Below, piece after piece: positions 51,152-61,054 of a stretch of DNA of 64,000 nt. The notes below the pieces were generated by a model that did not search any database, was not told where the DNA came from, and saw nothing but the letters and a program-made list of their open reading frames with translations. Made by a program: the position numbers and the translations under genes. Source of the stretch: Enemella dayhoffiae. GTDB lineage: Bacteria; Actinomycetota; Actinomycetes; Propionibacteriales; Propionibacteriaceae. The DNA lies in contig NZ_NMVQ01000043.1 in assembly GCF_002250625.1 (NCBI RefSeq), positions 1 through 64,000 on the forward strand, written 5' to 3'. Position 1 is the stretch's first letter; each line of letters begins with the position of its first letter.

Positions 51152-53708
51152 GGTCGCTGCCTGCTGGGAACCCGAGCACCAGGGTCAATCCGCCGCCGGG
51201 GGTGTCATCGATCTCCAGAGTCGCACCGATGGCCCGGGCGAAGCCGGCCACCACCGCCAGTCCGAGCCCGAGACCCTGCCCGGCCGGTGCATCACCGAGT
51301 CGCTGGAACGGCTGGAACATCTGTTCCCGGCGTCCCGGCGGCACCCCGGGGCCGTTGTCGCTGACCCGCAGCTCGATCCGGCCGCCGTCGCGGCCACCGA
51401 CCAGGCCCGCGCAGAGGCGTACCGGACGGTCCGCCGGTTGGTGCCGCAGCGCGTTGTCGACCACGTTCGCCACCATGCGCTCGGCCAGACCTGGATCGGT
51501 CTGCAGCAGCGGCAGCCCCGGCTCCTGCTCGAACACCACTCGGTCCTGCAGCCCGACCAGCGCCGGGCGGACCACCTCGTCGAGCAGGGCCGGGCGGGAT
51601 TGCACCGACATGGTGCCGGTCTGCAGGCGGGTCATGTCCAACAGGTTGCCGATCAGCCGGCCGAGCCGGTCGGCGTTGTCGTCAACCATGTCCAGAAGGG
51701 AACGACGATCCTCGGCCGACAACTCGACGTCGCTGGCCAGCAACGAGGAGGAGGACGCCTTGATGGCGGCCAACGGGGTGCGCAGGTCGTGCGAGACGGC
51801 GGCCAGCAGCGCGGTCTGGAAGGCGCTTCGGTCGGCCAGCTCCCCGGCCGCCGCGGCCTGCTCGGCCAGTCCCGCGCGTTCCAGCTCGTTCATCACCTGG
51901 ACGCCGAAGGCGGCCAGCACCCGTTGCTCGGCCACCGTGAGGCCGCGTCCGAACACGGCGAACTCGCGGTTGTCGTCGAGCGCGAGGACCGAGTCGGGGT
52001 CGCCCACCGGGCTGCCGGACTGCTCCACCACCCGCCACGGAGCGGTGGCCTGCTCGCGAGTGCGGAACTGGACCCCGGACAACAGGAAGGTGCGCCGCAC
52101 CTGGTCCAGCACCCTTGCCACGGTGAGCCGTTCCCCGAGAGTCTGCGAGGTGAGCCAGAGCAGGGTGTCCGCCTCGGCCCGCGCCTCGGCGCCCCGGCGG
52201 GTGCGGGTCGCGGCCCGGTCGACCACGGTGGCCACGGCGACCCCGACCAGAACGAAGATGGCCAGCGAGGCGATGTTCGCCGGGTCGGCGATGGTGAGCG
52301 TGTGGAGCGGCGGGGTGAAGAACCAGTTCACCAGCAACGAGGACGCCACCGCCGCGAGCACCGCCGGGACCAGCCCACCGACCAGGGCCACCAGCACCGT
52401 GCTGGACAGGAACACCATCAGCGCCAGCTGGTGCACGTGCTCCGGAGGTAACGCAGCCAGCAGGATCGTCAGCACCACCGGCAGGAGGAGGGCCAGCAGC
52501 GTACCGGCCAGCCGACGGGTCCGGGGCAGTTCCGCGGTGCGGTGCCAGCCGTGGCCGCGGCCGGCCTCCTCGTGACTGACGATGTGCACGTCGATGTCGC
52601 CGGAGCCCTCGATGATCCGCTGACTGACCGGAGCGCCGAAAAGCCGTTGCCAGGGTCGGCGACGGGTCAGGCCCACCACGATCTGGGTCGCGTTGATCGA
52701 GCGGGCATGCTCCAGCACGGCCTCCGCCGGGTCCTCCCCGGTCACAGTCTGAAAGCTGCCGGACAGGTCGTCGACCAGCCGTTGCTGCGCCCCCAGCCGG
52801 GCCTGGTCCCGATCAACGAGCCCGTCGGAGCGGGCCACGTACACCGCGACCAGTTCACCGCCCACCCCGCGAGAGGCGATACGCGCACCGCGGCGTACCA
52901 GGTGGGCGCCCTCGGGTCCGCCGGACAGGGCGACGAGTACCCGCTCCCGCGTGGCCCAGGGGGCGTCGATCGCGTGGGTCCGCCGATAGGCGGTAAGCCC
53001 GGCGTCGACCCGATCGGCCACCCAGAGCAGGGCCAGTTCGCGCAGCGCCGCCAGGTTGCCGGGCCGGAAGTAGTTCCGCAGCGCCGCGTCCACCTTCTCC
53101 GGGGCGTACACGTTGCCGTGCGCCATCCGCCGGCGCAGCGCCTCGGGGGCCATGTCGACCAGCTCGATCTGGTCGGCCGAGCGGACCACCGCGTCTGGCA
53201 CGGTCTCCCGCTGCCGGATCCCGGTGATCTGGGCGACCACGTCGTTCAGCGACTCCAGGTGCTGCACGTTGACGGTGGTGATCACGTCGATCCCGGCCGC
53301 CAACAGCTCCTCCACGTCCTCGCAGCGGCGGGTGTTTCGGGAGCCCGGCACGTTGTGGTGCGCCAACTCGTCGACCAGAGCCACCTGCGGGCGGCGGGCC
53401 AGCACCGCGTCCAGGTCCATCTCGGTGAAGCCGGCGCCGGAGTGGGTCACCCTGCGGCGGGGGATGAGCTCCAGCCCGGCGAGCTGCTCGGCGGTGAGCC
53501 GGCGCCCGTGGGTCTCGACGAACGCGACCACCACGTCGGTACCGCGGGCCGCCCGCCGTCGTCCCTCGTTGAGCATCGCAAAGGTCTTGCCCACCCCGGG
53601 GGCGGCGCCCAACAGCACCCGCAGCTCGCCGCGGGGCAGGGTGCCGGTTGTGCTCACCGCCCCAGTCTCACCCATCGGGGATGTCTCGCTCATCGGGGGC
53701 AGCCCCAC
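51144..53708 (-). CDS. kdpD: KdpD sensor histidine kinase
   Basis: An 854-residue sensor. The cytoplasmic KdpD domain has Walker A LLGAAPGVGKTFAML. A UspA-like region follows, then four clustered helices (residues about 400-500), a GAF-like part, and the kinase core with phospho-His in AVSHDLRTPLAAIKASSSSL, N box DNALRHQPADRPV and G box VSDNGPGVPPGRR. GTG 53708 follows the kdpC stop directly; an ATG at 53693 would shorten it by five residues. Confidence 0.94.
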   Translation of the reverse strand: MGLPPMSETSPMGETGAVSTTGTLPRGELRVLLGAAPGVGKTFAMLNEGRRRAARGTDVVVAFVETHGRRLTAEQLAGLELIPRRRVTHSGAGFTEMDLDAVLARRPQVALVDELAHHNVPGSRNTRRCEDVEELLAAGIDVITTVNVQHLESLNDVVAQITGIRQRETVPDAVVRSADQIELVDMAPEALRRRMAHGNVYAPEKVDAALRNYFRPGNLAALRELALLWVADRVDAGLTAYRRTHAIDAPWATRERVLVALSGGPEGAHLVRRGARIASRGVGGELVAVYVARSDGLVDRDQARLGAQQRLVDDLSGSFQTVTGEDPAEAVLEHARSINATQIVVGLTRRRPWQRLFGAPVSQRIIEGSGDIDVHIVSHEEAGRGHGWHRTAELPRTRRLAGTLLALLLPVVLTILLAALPPEHVHQLALMVFLSSTVLVALVGGLVPAVLAAVASSLLVNWFFTPPLHTLTIADPANIASLAIFVLVGVAVATVVDRAATRTRRGAEARAEADTLLWLTSQTLGERLTVARVLDQVRRTFLLSGVQFRTREQATAPWRVVEQSGSPVGDPDSVLALDDNREFAVFGRGLTVAEQRVLAAFGVQVMNELERAGLAEQAAAAGELADRSAFQTALLAAVSHDLRTPLAAIKASSSSLLASDVELSAEDRRSLLDMVDDNADRLGRLIGNLLDMTRLQTGTMSVQSRPALLDEVVRPALVGLQDRVVFEQEPGLPLLQTDPGLAERMVANVVDNALRHQPADRPVRLCAGLVGGRDGGRIELRVSDNGPGVPPGRREQMFQPFQRLGDAPAGQGLGLGLAVVAGFARAIGATLEIDDTPGGGLTLVLGFPAGSDHD

Positions 53709-54302
53709 TCAGCCCCGCGCCAGGGCCGCGTTGACCTCGACCACGTTGACCGTGGGCTCACCCAGGAACCCGAGCGGACGCTGGCGGGTGCCGGCCAGGA
53801 CGGCGGTCCGCACCGTGTCCGCCGGTACGCCCCGGGCGGCGGCGATCCGGTTCACCTGCAGTTCGGCGTACGCCGGGGAGATGTCGGCATCCAACCCGGA
53901 CGCCGATGCGGTGAGCGCGTCCGCCGGCACCTGGTCGGGGCGTACGCCGTTGGCGGCGGCGATCTCGACGCGGCGCTGCTGCACCTGGGCCAGCAGGTCA
54001 CTCGAGTTCGGCCCCAGATTGGAGGCGCCGGAGTACAGCCCGTTCCAACCCGGGTCATCGGGGTCGCTGGAGTTCCTGGCCTGCGACGGACGCGGCTGCA
54101 GCCACTGCGGGCCCTCGAAGCGCTGGGCCAGGTGGGTCGACGCCTGACGACCGCCGACCTCGATCACCGACCCGTTCGCCTGGCTGGGGAAGACCAGCTG
54201 GGCGACTCCGGTGACCAGCAGTGGGTACGCCACTCCCAGCAGGATGGTGAACAGGGCCACCGCCCGGACACCGGGCAGCAGCTGACGGAACAGTTGCTTC
54301 AT
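53709..54302 (-). CDS. kdpC: KdpC subunit of the K+-transporting ATPase
   Basis: A 197-residue single-helix subunit. The N-terminal anchor (VRAVALFTILLGVAYPLLVTG) is followed by QANGSVIEVGGRQASTHLAQ-type conserved sequence, SNLGPNSSDLL and ISPAYAELQVNRIAAARG. It stabilises the KdpFABC complex. It lies 13 nt after kdpB. Confidence 0.95.
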   Translation of the reverse strand: MKQLFRQLLPGVRAVALFTILLGVAYPLLVTGVAQLVFPSQANGSVIEVGGRQASTHLAQRFEGPQWLQPRPSQARNSSDPDDPGWNGLYSGASNLGPNSSDLLAQVQQRRVEIAAANGVRPDQVPADALTASASGLDADISPAYAELQVNRIAAARGVPADTVRTAVLAGTRQRPLGFLGEPTVNVVEVNAALARG

Positions 54303-54315
54303 GGTTGAACTCCTC

Positions 54316-56328
54316 TCACAGGCCGGGCAGCAGCCCGACCAGCAGATCGATCAGCTTGATGCCGAGGAACGGGGCAACCAGTCCGCCAAGCCCATAGACG
54401 AACAGGTTGCGGCGCAGCAGCTCAGCGGCCGAGCGGGGCCGATACGCCACCCCGCGAAGCGCCAGCGGGATCAACGCCACGATCACCAGTGCGTTGAAGA
54501 TCACCGCCGACAGGATCGCCGAGGTCGGAGAGTGCAGCCGCATGATGTTGATCGCCTGCAGCTGCGGGAACGTGGTGACGAACATCGCCGGGATGATCGC
54601 GAAGTACTTCGCCACGTCGTTCGCGATGGAGAAGGTGGTCAACGCCCCGCGGGTCATCAGCAGCTGCTTTCCGATCTCGACCACCTCGATCAGCTTGGTC
54701 GGGTCGGAGTCGAGGTCCACCATGTTGCCCGCCTCCTTGGCGGCGGAGGTGCCGGTGTTCATCGCCACCCCCACATCAGCCCGGGCCAGCGCGGGAGCGT
54801 CGTTGGTGCCGTCACCCGCCATCGCCACCAGTGCCCCGCCGGCCTGTTCGTGGGCGATCAGGGCCACCTTCGTCTCCGGTTTGGCCTCGGCCAGGAAGTC
54901 GTCGACCCCCGCCTCCGCGGCGATGGCCCGCGCCGTGGTGGCGTTGTCACCGGTGATCATCACGGTCCGGATGCCCATCGCCCGCAGCGAGTCGAACCGC
55001 TCCCGGATGCCGTCCTTGACAACATCGGCAAGCTCGACCACACCCAGCACACGCGCGCCCCGGTGCCCGTCACTGCTGGCCACCACCAAGGGGGTGGCGC
55101 CACGGGCGGACACCTGCTCGACCACCCGGTCGACCTCGTCGCTGGAGTGGCCCCCCTGCCCGTGGGCCCAGGCGAGGCAGGCCGAGGCAGCGCCCTTTCG
55201 GATCAGCCTCTCCTCGGGCAGGTCGACCCCGCTCATCCGGGTCTCGGCCGAGAAGGGGATCACCTCCCCGTCGGTGTCCCGGTAGCGTTCCAGGCCCGCG
55301 TACTGCTCGGTGGCCAGGGCGACGATGGAACGCCCCTCGGGGGTCTCGTCGGCCAGGCTGGACAGCAGCGCGGCCTTGGCGAGCACCTCCCGGCCGTGGC
55401 CGTCGACCGGGTGGAAGTCGACTGCCCGCCGGTTCCCGTGGGTGATCGTGCCAGTCTTGTCCAGCAGCAGCACCGACACGTCACCGGCGGCCTCCACGGC
55501 ACGCCCGGACATGGCCAGCACGTTGCGCTGCACCAGCCGGTCCATGCCGGCGATCCCGATTGCCGAGAGCAGCGCCCCGATGGTGGTGGGGATGAGGCAG
55601 ACCAGCAGCGCCACCAGCACCAGCAGGTCCTGCTTGGCCTGCGAGTACGCAGCCAGCGGCTGCAGCGTGACCACCGCCAGGGTGAAGATGATCGTCAGCG
55701 CCGACAGCAGGATGTTCAACGAGATCTCGTTGGGTGTCTTCTGCCGTGAGGCACCTTCCACCAGTGCGATCATCCGGTCCAGGAAGGACTGGCCGGGCCG
55801 TTGGGTGATCCGCACCACGATCCGGTCCGACAGCACGGTGGTGCCGCCGGTGACCGCGCAGCGATCGCCGCCGGACTCCCGGATCACCGGTGCGGATTCG
55901 CCGGTGATGGCGGACTCGTCGACGCTGGCGACGCCCTCGATCACGTCCCCGTCACCAGGAATGATCTGGCCCGCCTCGACCACCACCTTGTCCCCGGGTA
56001 CCAGGTCGGTGCCGGGTACCTGGGTCTCGAAGCCATCGGTGATCCGGCGCGCCATCGTCTCGGTCCTGGCCGCCCGGAGGCTGGCCGCCTGCGCCTTGCC
56101 GCGGCCCTCGGCGACGGCTTCGGCCAGGTTGGCGAACACGATGGTGGCCCACAACCACAGCACCAGCGAGACAGCGAACACCGAAGGCCGGAGCACGGCC
56201 AGTACGGTGCCGAGCACCGAGCCGATCCAGACCACGAACATCACCGGGGAGTGCCACTGGTGGCGCGGGTCCAGCCGCCGCACCGCGGTGGGCAGCGCCC
56301 GCCTGATCAGCCCGCCCAGCCCGGTCAC
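54316..56328 (-). CDS. kdpB: KdpB, P-type ATPase subunit
   Basis: A 670-residue P-type ATPase. The phosphorylation site is [14 protein letters not shown], the actuator motif is [12 protein letters not shown], and the hinge is [20 protein letters not shown]. The GTG at 56328 overlaps the kdpA stop (GTGA); the longer frame to 56529 is antisense-free but lies inside kdpA in another frame. It supplies energy for K+ uptake through KdpA. Confidence 0.95.
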   Translation of the reverse strand: MTGLGGLIRRALPTAVRRLDPRHQWHSPVMFVVWIGSVLGTVLAVLRPSVFAVSLVLWLWATIVFANLAEAVAEGRGKAQAASLRAARTETMARRITDGFETQVPGTDLVPGDKVVVEAGQIIPGDGDVIEGVASVDESAITGESAPVIRESGGDRCAVTGGTTVLSDRIVVRITQRPGQSFLDRMIALVEGASRQKTPNEISLNILLSALTIIFTLAVVTLQPLAAYSQAKQDLLVLVALLVCLIPTTIGALLSAIGIAGMDRLVQRNVLAMSGRAVEAAGDVSVLLLDKTGTITHGNRRAVDFHPVDGHGREVLAKAALLSSLADETPEGRSIVALATEQYAGLERYRDTDGEVIPFSAETRMSGVDLPEERLIRKGAASACLAWAHGQGGHSSDEVDRVVEQVSARGATPLVVASSDGHRGARVLGVVELADVVKDGIRERFDSLRAMGIRTVMITGDNATTARAIAAEAGVDDFLAEAKPETKVALIAHEQAGGALVAMAGDGTNDAPALARADVGVAMNTGTSAAKEAGNMVDLDSDPTKLIEVVEIGKQLLMTRGALTTFSIANDVAKYFAIIPAMFVTTFPQLQAINIMRLHSPTSAILSAVIFNALVIVALIPLALRGVAYRPRSAAELLRRNLFVYGLGGLVAPFLGIKLIDLLVGLLPGL

Positions 56329-57986
56329 AGCAGCGCCTCCGCGATCGGTCCCAGCGCGAGCGCAGGGAAGAAGGTGAGACCGGCCACGATGAGGACAATG
56401 GCCACGGTCAAGGCCACGAACAGTGGGCCGTGGGTGGGAAGGGTGCCGGCGGTCACCGGGACCCGTTGCTGCCGGGCCAGGGCGCCGGCCAGGGCGAGCA
56501 CGCACGCGATCGGCAGGAACCGGCCGCACAGCATGGCCAGGCCGAGCCCGATGTTCAGCAGCGGGGTGCCCGCGCTCAGCCCGGCGAACGCCGAGCCGTT
56601 GTTGTTGGCCGCCGAGGCATAGGCGTACAGCATCTCCGACAGCCCGTGCGGACCGTCGTTCGCCAGCGACTCCAGCCCCGACGGGGTCGAGATGCTGATC
56701 GCGGCGCCCAGCAGCAGGGCGAACGGCATCGCCAGGATGCCGAGGGCGACCATGGTGATCTCCCGCTGGCCGATCTTCTTGCCCAGATACTCCGGCGTAC
56801 GCCCGACCATCAGCCCACCGACGAAGACGGTCAGCACCGCCAGCAGCAGCAACCCGTAGAGTCCGGTGCCGACACCGCCGGGGGAGACCTCACCCAGCAT
56901 CATGTTCAGCATCATCATCCCGCCGCCGGCGGCGGTGAACGAGTCGTGCATCGAGTTCACCGCACCGGTGGAGGTACCGGTCGAGGAGGCCCCGAACAGG
57001 GCGGAGGCCCACACGCCCAGGCGCCACTCCTTGCCCTCGAGCGCGCCACCCGCCGCCTGCGGCACCGCGCCCCGGGCGGTCACCTCGGACCACGTGATCA
57101 GCACCACCGAGGTGAGCCACAGCACGCCCTGCACGGCGACGATGGCCAGCCCCTGACGTCGGTCCCCGAGCATCAGCCCGAAGGTGTGGGGCAGCGAGAA
57201 CGGGATCACCAGCATCGCCCAGATCTGCAGCACGTTGGTGACCGGGTTCGGGTTCTCGAACGGGTGGGCGGCGTTGGCGTTGAAGAAGCCGCCGCCATTG
57301 GTGCCCAACTGCTTGATCGCCTCCTGGCTGGCCACCGGGCCCATCGGCAGCGTCTGCTGCCCACCGGCCAGGGCATCGACGGTGTAGGGCGCCGCCAGGT
57401 TCTGCAGGGCTCCCCCGGCGACCAGCAGCAGCGCCACCAGGATCGCCAGTGGGAGCAGCACCCGCAGCGTGACCCGGGTCAGGTCCACCCAGAAGTTGCC
57501 GAGTCGCTCGCTGTCGGTCCGGACGAATCCCCGGACGAGGGCGAACGCGACGGCGATCCCGGTGGCACCGGAGACGAAGTTCTGCACCGCCAGGCCGGCC
57601 ATCTGGGCCAGGTGCCCGACGGCGTTGTCCCCGCCGTACCACTGCCAGTTGGTGTTGGTCACGAAGGAGATTGCGGTGTTGAACGCGCCCGCGGGGTCGA
57701 ACCCGTCCCGGCCCAGCCCCAGCGGCAGCCAGTACTGCAGCCGGAGCAGGGCGTACAGGGCGAGCACGCCGGCCAGGGAGAAGCCGAGCACCGCCAGGAG
57801 GTAGTGCCGCCAGGACTGTTCGGCCCTCGGGTCCACCCCGATGACGCGGTAGCACCAGCGTTCCACCCTCAGGTCCCGCGGCCCGGTCGCGGTGACGTAC
57901 AGCAACCGGCCCAGCGGGACGTGGCAGACGGCCAGCAGCCCGATCAGCAGTCCGGCCTGCAGCAGGCCGGCGAGCACCGGGCTCAT
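56325..57986 (-). CDS. kdpA: KdpA, K+ channel-like subunit
   Basis: A 553-residue polytopic protein of the KdpA family. Selectivity-filter-like loops include [12 protein letters not shown] and [20 protein letters not shown]. Its ATG overlaps the kdpF stop by one base (TGATG). Confidence 0.96.
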   Translation of the reverse strand: MSPVLAGLLQAGLLIGLLAVCHVPLGRLLYVTATGPRDLRVERWCYRVIGVDPRAEQSWRHYLLAVLGFSLAGVLALYALLRLQYWLPLGLGRDGFDPAGAFNTAISFVTNTNWQWYGGDNAVGHLAQMAGLAVQNFVSGATGIAVAFALVRGFVRTDSERLGNFWVDLTRVTLRVLLPLAILVALLLVAGGALQNLAAPYTVDALAGGQQTLPMGPVASQEAIKQLGTNGGGFFNANAAHPFENPNPVTNVLQIWAMLVIPFSLPHTFGLMLGDRRQGLAIVAVQGVLWLTSVVLITWSEVTARGAVPQAAGGALEGKEWRLGVWASALFGASSTGTSTGAVNSMHDSFTAAGGGMMMLNMMLGEVSPGGVGTGLYGLLLLAVLTVFVGGLMVGRTPEYLGKKIGQREITMVALGILAMPFALLLGAAISISTPSGLESLANDGPHGLSEMLYAYASAANNNGSAFAGLSAGTPLLNIGLGLAMLCGRFLPIACVLALAGALARQQRVPVTAGTLPTHGPLFVALTVAIVLIVAGLTFFPALALGPIAEALL

Positions 57987-58072
57987 CAGAACTTCTCCGG
58001 ACGCAGCAGGCTGTATCCGAGATAACCGAGCAGAGCCACCGCAAGCACGGCGGCCACCAGGTTCTCGATCAT
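57986..58072 (-). CDS. kdpF: KdpF small subunit
   Basis: A 28-residue single-helix peptide, MIENLVAAVLAVALLGYL then GYSLLRPEKF. Length, hydrophobicity and the RPEKF ending are those of KdpF, which stabilises the Kdp complex. The ATG overlaps the stop of the 32-residue ORF upstream (ATGA). Confidence 0.93.
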   Translation of the reverse strand: MIENLVAAVLAVALLGYLGYSLLRPEKF

Positions 58073-58167
58073 GAGCGCACCCCCGAACGCACCAGCGCCA
58101 GCAGGGCCACGGCCGCGAAGAAGGCGACCAGCAGGAACAAACAGATGAGGTCCATCACGAGATCCAT
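58069..58167 (-). CDS. Small single-helix membrane protein ahead of kdpF
   Basis: A 32-residue ORF, MDLVMDLICLFLLVAFFAA then VALLALVRSGVRS, predicts one transmembrane helix with a basic cytoplasmic end. It overlaps kdpF by 4 nt (ATGA), so it is the first cistron of the kdp operon. A second in-frame ATG at 58155 is possible. KdpF-like in size but unrelated in sequence. It may be an extra small Kdp subunit or a leader ORF. Confidence 0.6.
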   Translation of the reverse strand: MDLVMDLICLFLLVAFFAAVALLALVRSGVRS

Positions 58168-58199
58168 CGCAGCCCCGATTCTTGGGTCCCGGCCCGTTC

Positions 58200-58259
58200 T
58201 TGACGCGTTCTTGACGCGCCGGGCACCGGTGTTGACGCGGCTTTTGCGGCCCGTGACGC
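58200..58259 (+). promoter_or_regulatory. TTGACGCG direct repeats in the kdp divergent region
   Basis: TTGACGCG occurs at 58200-58207, 58211-58218 and 58232-58239, with a related GTGACGCG at 58252-58259. They lie between the kdp operon and a divergent gene. The spacings (11, 21 and 20 bp) are near one or two helix turns, fitting a regulator such as KdpE bound to one face; the protein is not known. Confidence 0.5.
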
Positions 58260-58286
58260 GCCGCGGACGCGGCTAGGCTCTCAGCC

Positions 58287-58763
58287 ATGCAACAGCTCGT
58301 GGTCGGCATCAACCCGGTCGGGCAGCGGGCGTATCGCCGGTTCTGGTCCGGGCCGCTCGGCTCGGCGCTGCTGCTGGTGCCCGGGGTGCTGATCACCGTG
58401 CTCGGCGTCGTGCTGCTGGCCCGCGACCCGCACGGGGTGTCCCTGTTCTTCGGTGGCGTGGTGATCTTCTCCGGTCTGTACGCCTGCTATGCCGGCTGGG
58501 ACCATCGCCGGCGCGGCCTGCGTGACGCCAGCGAACCTCCGCTCGCGTTCGCCCTCGACGCCGACGGTGCCGCGTTCCCCCGACACAAGCGGTACGCCTG
58601 GGGTGAGGTGCGGTTCGTGCTCACCGACGAGGCCGAACCCCGGTTGCTGTGCAGCCCGGTCGGGCTGGCGTTTCGGGTCGACCACCTGGACGCGGAGCCG
58701 GGTGCGATCGAGGCGGCGATCACCGAGCTCTCCGGCGGGGCCGCCCAGCTGGAGCGGCTGTGA
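58287..58763 (+). CDS. Small membrane protein of unknown function
   Basis: A 158-residue protein with two adjacent helices (LGSALLLVPGVLITVLGVVL and VSLFFGGVVIFSGLYACYAG), a basic loop, then a C-terminal soluble region (ALDADGAAFPRHKRYAWGEV) that looks PH-like. Divergent from kdp. No named family recognised. Confidence 0.65.
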   Translation: MQQLVVGINPVGQRAYRRFWSGPLGSALLLVPGVLITVLGVVLLARDPHGVSLFFGGVVIFSGLYACYAGWDHRRRGLRDASEPPLAFALDADGAAFPRHKRYAWGEVRFVLTDEAEPRLLCSPVGLAFRVDHLDAEPGAIEAAITELSGGAAQLERL

Positions 58764-58881
58764 CCGCCGTGACCCGTGGTCAGGGGGTCCCCTTTCCGGC
58801 GCGGGAGAGCAGGGGTTAGGTTTGGCCCGACCGCCGGGTGATCCTCGGGCGGCACGAACAGAGCGACTCCGGGCAAGGACG

Positions 58882-58934
58882 CCCGCACCGGTGGTGCGGT
58901 GTCGTTGTCCCCAGCAGTGCGGGGATCCCGCACC
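58882..58934 (+). ncRNA. Candidate leader RNA with two competing hairpins
   Basis: In the leader of the oxo-acid dehydrogenase operon, CGCACC-ggt-GGTGCG (58884-58898) and GTGCGGG-gat-CCCGCAC (58917-58933) form two hairpins. The sequence CCCGCACC occurs both at 58882-58889 and at 58927-58934, so the GTGCGGG arm could pair with either. The second hairpin ends just before the ribosome site (GAGAGG). Could be an attenuator or a translation switch. Confidence 0.4.
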
Positions 58935-58952
58935 CGATGAGAGGAACCTTCG

Positions 58953-60074
58953 GTGACAACAGCCAGCGACGAGACGGCGCCGGCGACCGAGTCCCCGGAC
59001 ACGGTCCAACTACTCACCCCCGAGGGTGAACGGGTGTCCCACCCGGACTTCTCCTTCACCGGCAGCGACGAGGACATCGCCGGCTATCTGCGCGACATGG
59101 TCCTCTCCCGGCGGATCGACGCCGAGGCCACCGCCCTGCAGCGCCAGGGCGAGCTCGGCCTCTGGGCCCCCTGCCTCGGCCAGGAGGCCGCCCAGGTCGG
59201 TTCCGGCCGGGCCGCGCGTGAGCAGGACTTCATCTTCCCGACCTATCGCGAGCACGGGGTCGCCTGGTGCCGCGGGGTCGACCCGGTCCGGCTGACCGCG
59301 ATGTTCCGCGGGGTGGACATGGGCGGCTGGGCCGGGCAGGGCAACTTCCACCTCTACACGGTGGTGATCGGTTCGCAGACCCTGCACGCGGTCGGCTATG
59401 CGATGGGCATCTCCAACGACGGGCTGGTTGGCAACCAGGACCCGGACCGGGACGCCGCCGTGATCGCCTATTTCGGCGACGGCGCGACCAGCCAGGGAGA
59501 CGTCAACGAGTCGTTCATCTTCGCCTCCTCCTACAACGCGCCGGTGGTGTTCTTCTGCCAGAACAACCAGTGGGCGATCTCCGAGCCGATCACCCGCCAG
59601 TCGCGGATCCCGCTCTATCAGCGGGCGCACGGGTTCGGTTTCCCGGGCGTACGCGTCGACGGCAACGACGTGCTGGCCGTGCACGCGGTCACCACCTGGG
59701 CGCTCGACCGGGCGCGCAACGGAGAGGGCCCGACCTTCATCGAGGCGTTCACCTATCGGATGGGCGCGCACACCACCTCCGACGACCCGTCGAAATATCG
59801 GCTCGCCACCGAGTTGGAGACCTGGAAGCTGAAGGACCCCATCGAGCGCGTCCGGGCGTACCTCTCCCGCAAGGGGGTGGTCGACCAGAAGTTCTTCGCC
59901 GACCTGGAGGCCGAGTCCGACGACCTGGCCGCCGAACTGCGGCAGCGGACGCTGAACCTGCCCAACCCGTCCCTGGCGGACACCTTCGACCTGGTGTACG
60001 CCGACCAGACCAACTATCTGCGCGGCCAGCAGGAGCGCTATCGCGCGTACGCCCAGTCGTTCGAGGAGGCGTGA
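58953..60074 (+). CDS. 2-oxo-acid dehydrogenase E1 alpha subunit
   Basis: A 373-residue thiamin-diphosphate enzyme subunit. Landmarks are ARRIDAEA-type LSRRIDAEATALQRQGELG, FPTYREHGVAWCRG, and the TPP motif AYFGDGATSQGDVNES with CQNNQWAIS. Phosphorylation-loop-like sequence YRMGAHTTSDDPSKYR is present. GTG start with AGAGGA upstream. First gene of an E1a-E1b-E2 operon. Branched-chain oxo-acid or pyruvate specificity cannot be separated by eye; I favour the branched-chain type. Confidence 0.92.
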   Translation: MTTASDETAPATESPDTVQLLTPEGERVSHPDFSFTGSDEDIAGYLRDMVLSRRIDAEATALQRQGELGLWAPCLGQEAAQVGSGRAAREQDFIFPTYREHGVAWCRGVDPVRLTAMFRGVDMGGWAGQGNFHLYTVVIGSQTLHAVGYAMGISNDGLVGNQDPDRDAAVIAYFGDGATSQGDVNESFIFASSYNAPVVFFCQNNQWAISEPITRQSRIPLYQRAHGFGFPGVRVDGNDVLAVHAVTTWALDRARNGEGPTFIEAFTYRMGAHTTSDDPSKYRLATELETWKLKDPIERVRAYLSRKGVVDQKFFADLEAESDDLAAELRQRTLNLPNPSLADTFDLVYADQTNYLRGQQERYRAYAQSFEEA

Positions 60075-61054
60075 TGAGCGCACAGAAGCTGACCCTGGGC
60101 AAGGCGTTGAACGCCGGCCTGCGCAAGGCGCTGGACGCCGACCCGAAGGTGGTGCTGTGCGGTGAGGACATCGGCAAGCTCGGCGGGGTGTTCCGGATCA
60201 CCGAGGGCCTGCAGAAGGACTTCGGCGAGCACCGGGTGATCGACTCCCCGCTGGCCGAGTCGGGCATCGTCGGCACCGCGGTCGGGATGGCGCTGCGCGG
60301 CTACCGTCCGGTGGTGGAGATGCAGTTCGACGGGTTCGTGTTCCCCGCCTATGACCAGATCGTCACCCAGGTCGCCAAGATGCACTACCGCTCGGCCGGG
60401 ATGCTGAAGATGCCGATGGTGATCCGGATCCCGTTCGGCGGCGGCATCGGCGCGGTGGAGCACCACTCCGAGTCGCCGGAGGCGTACTTCGCGCACACCC
60501 CGGGGTTGAAGGTGGTCTCCTGCTCCAGCCCGCAGGACGCCTACTGGATGATCCAGCAGGCGGTCGCCTCCGACGACCCGGTGATCTTCATGGAGCCCAA
60601 GCGGCGCTATCACGACAAGGGCGAGGTGGACCCGTCGGCGCCGCCGATGCCGCTGCACCAGGCCCGCATCCTGCAGCCCGGTCGCGACGTGACCGTGCTC
60701 TGCTATGGCCCGATGGTGAAGACCTGCCTGGCCGCGGCAGCGGCCGCCGCCGAGGAGGGCACCTCGATCGAGGTGGTCGACCTGCGCACCCTGTCGCCGT
60801 TCGACATGACCACCATCATCGCCTCGGCCCGGCGTACCCGGCGGGTCGTGGTGGTGCACGAGGCGCAGACCTCGCTCGGCCTGGGCGCCGAGCTGGCCGC
60901 CCGGCTGTCGGAGATGTGCTTCTACGAACTGGAGGCGCCCGTGCTGCGGGTCGGCGGCTATGACACGCCCTATCCGCCCAGCCGGGTCGAGGAGGACTAT
61001 CTGCCCGATCTGGACCGGGTGCTCGACGCCGTCGACCGCGTGAGGGAGTTCTGA
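60074..61054 (+). CDS. 2-oxo-acid dehydrogenase E1 beta subunit
   Basis: A 326-residue partner of E1 alpha. GEDIGKLGGVFRITEGLQ and FGEHRVIDSPLAESGIVGTA are the conserved N-terminal blocks. MQFDGFVFPAYDQIVTQVAK and PFGGGIGAVEHHSESPEAYF follow, with the transketolase C-terminal domain at the end. Start overlaps the E1 alpha stop by one base (TGATG). Confidence 0.94.
   Translation: MSAQKLTLGKALNAGLRKALDADPKVVLCGEDIGKLGGVFRITEGLQKDFGEHRVIDSPLAESGIVGTAVGMALRGYRPVVEMQFDGFVFPAYDQIVTQVAKMHYRSAGMLKMPMVIRIPFGGGIGAVEHHSESPEAYFAHTPGLKVVSCSSPQDAYWMIQQAVASDDPVIFMEPKRRYHDKGEVDPSAPPMPLHQARILQPGRDVTVLCYGPMVKTCLAAAAAAAEEGTSIEVVDLRTLSPFDMTTIIASARRTRRVVVVHEAQTSLGLGAELAARLSEMCFYELEAPVLRVGGYDTPYPPSRVEEDYLPDLDRVLDAVDRVREF

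Noticed and set aside
58764-58952. Possible tRNA or known riboswitch in the leader
   Set aside because: No cloverleaf and no aptamer core that I recognise; only the competing hairpins are supported.
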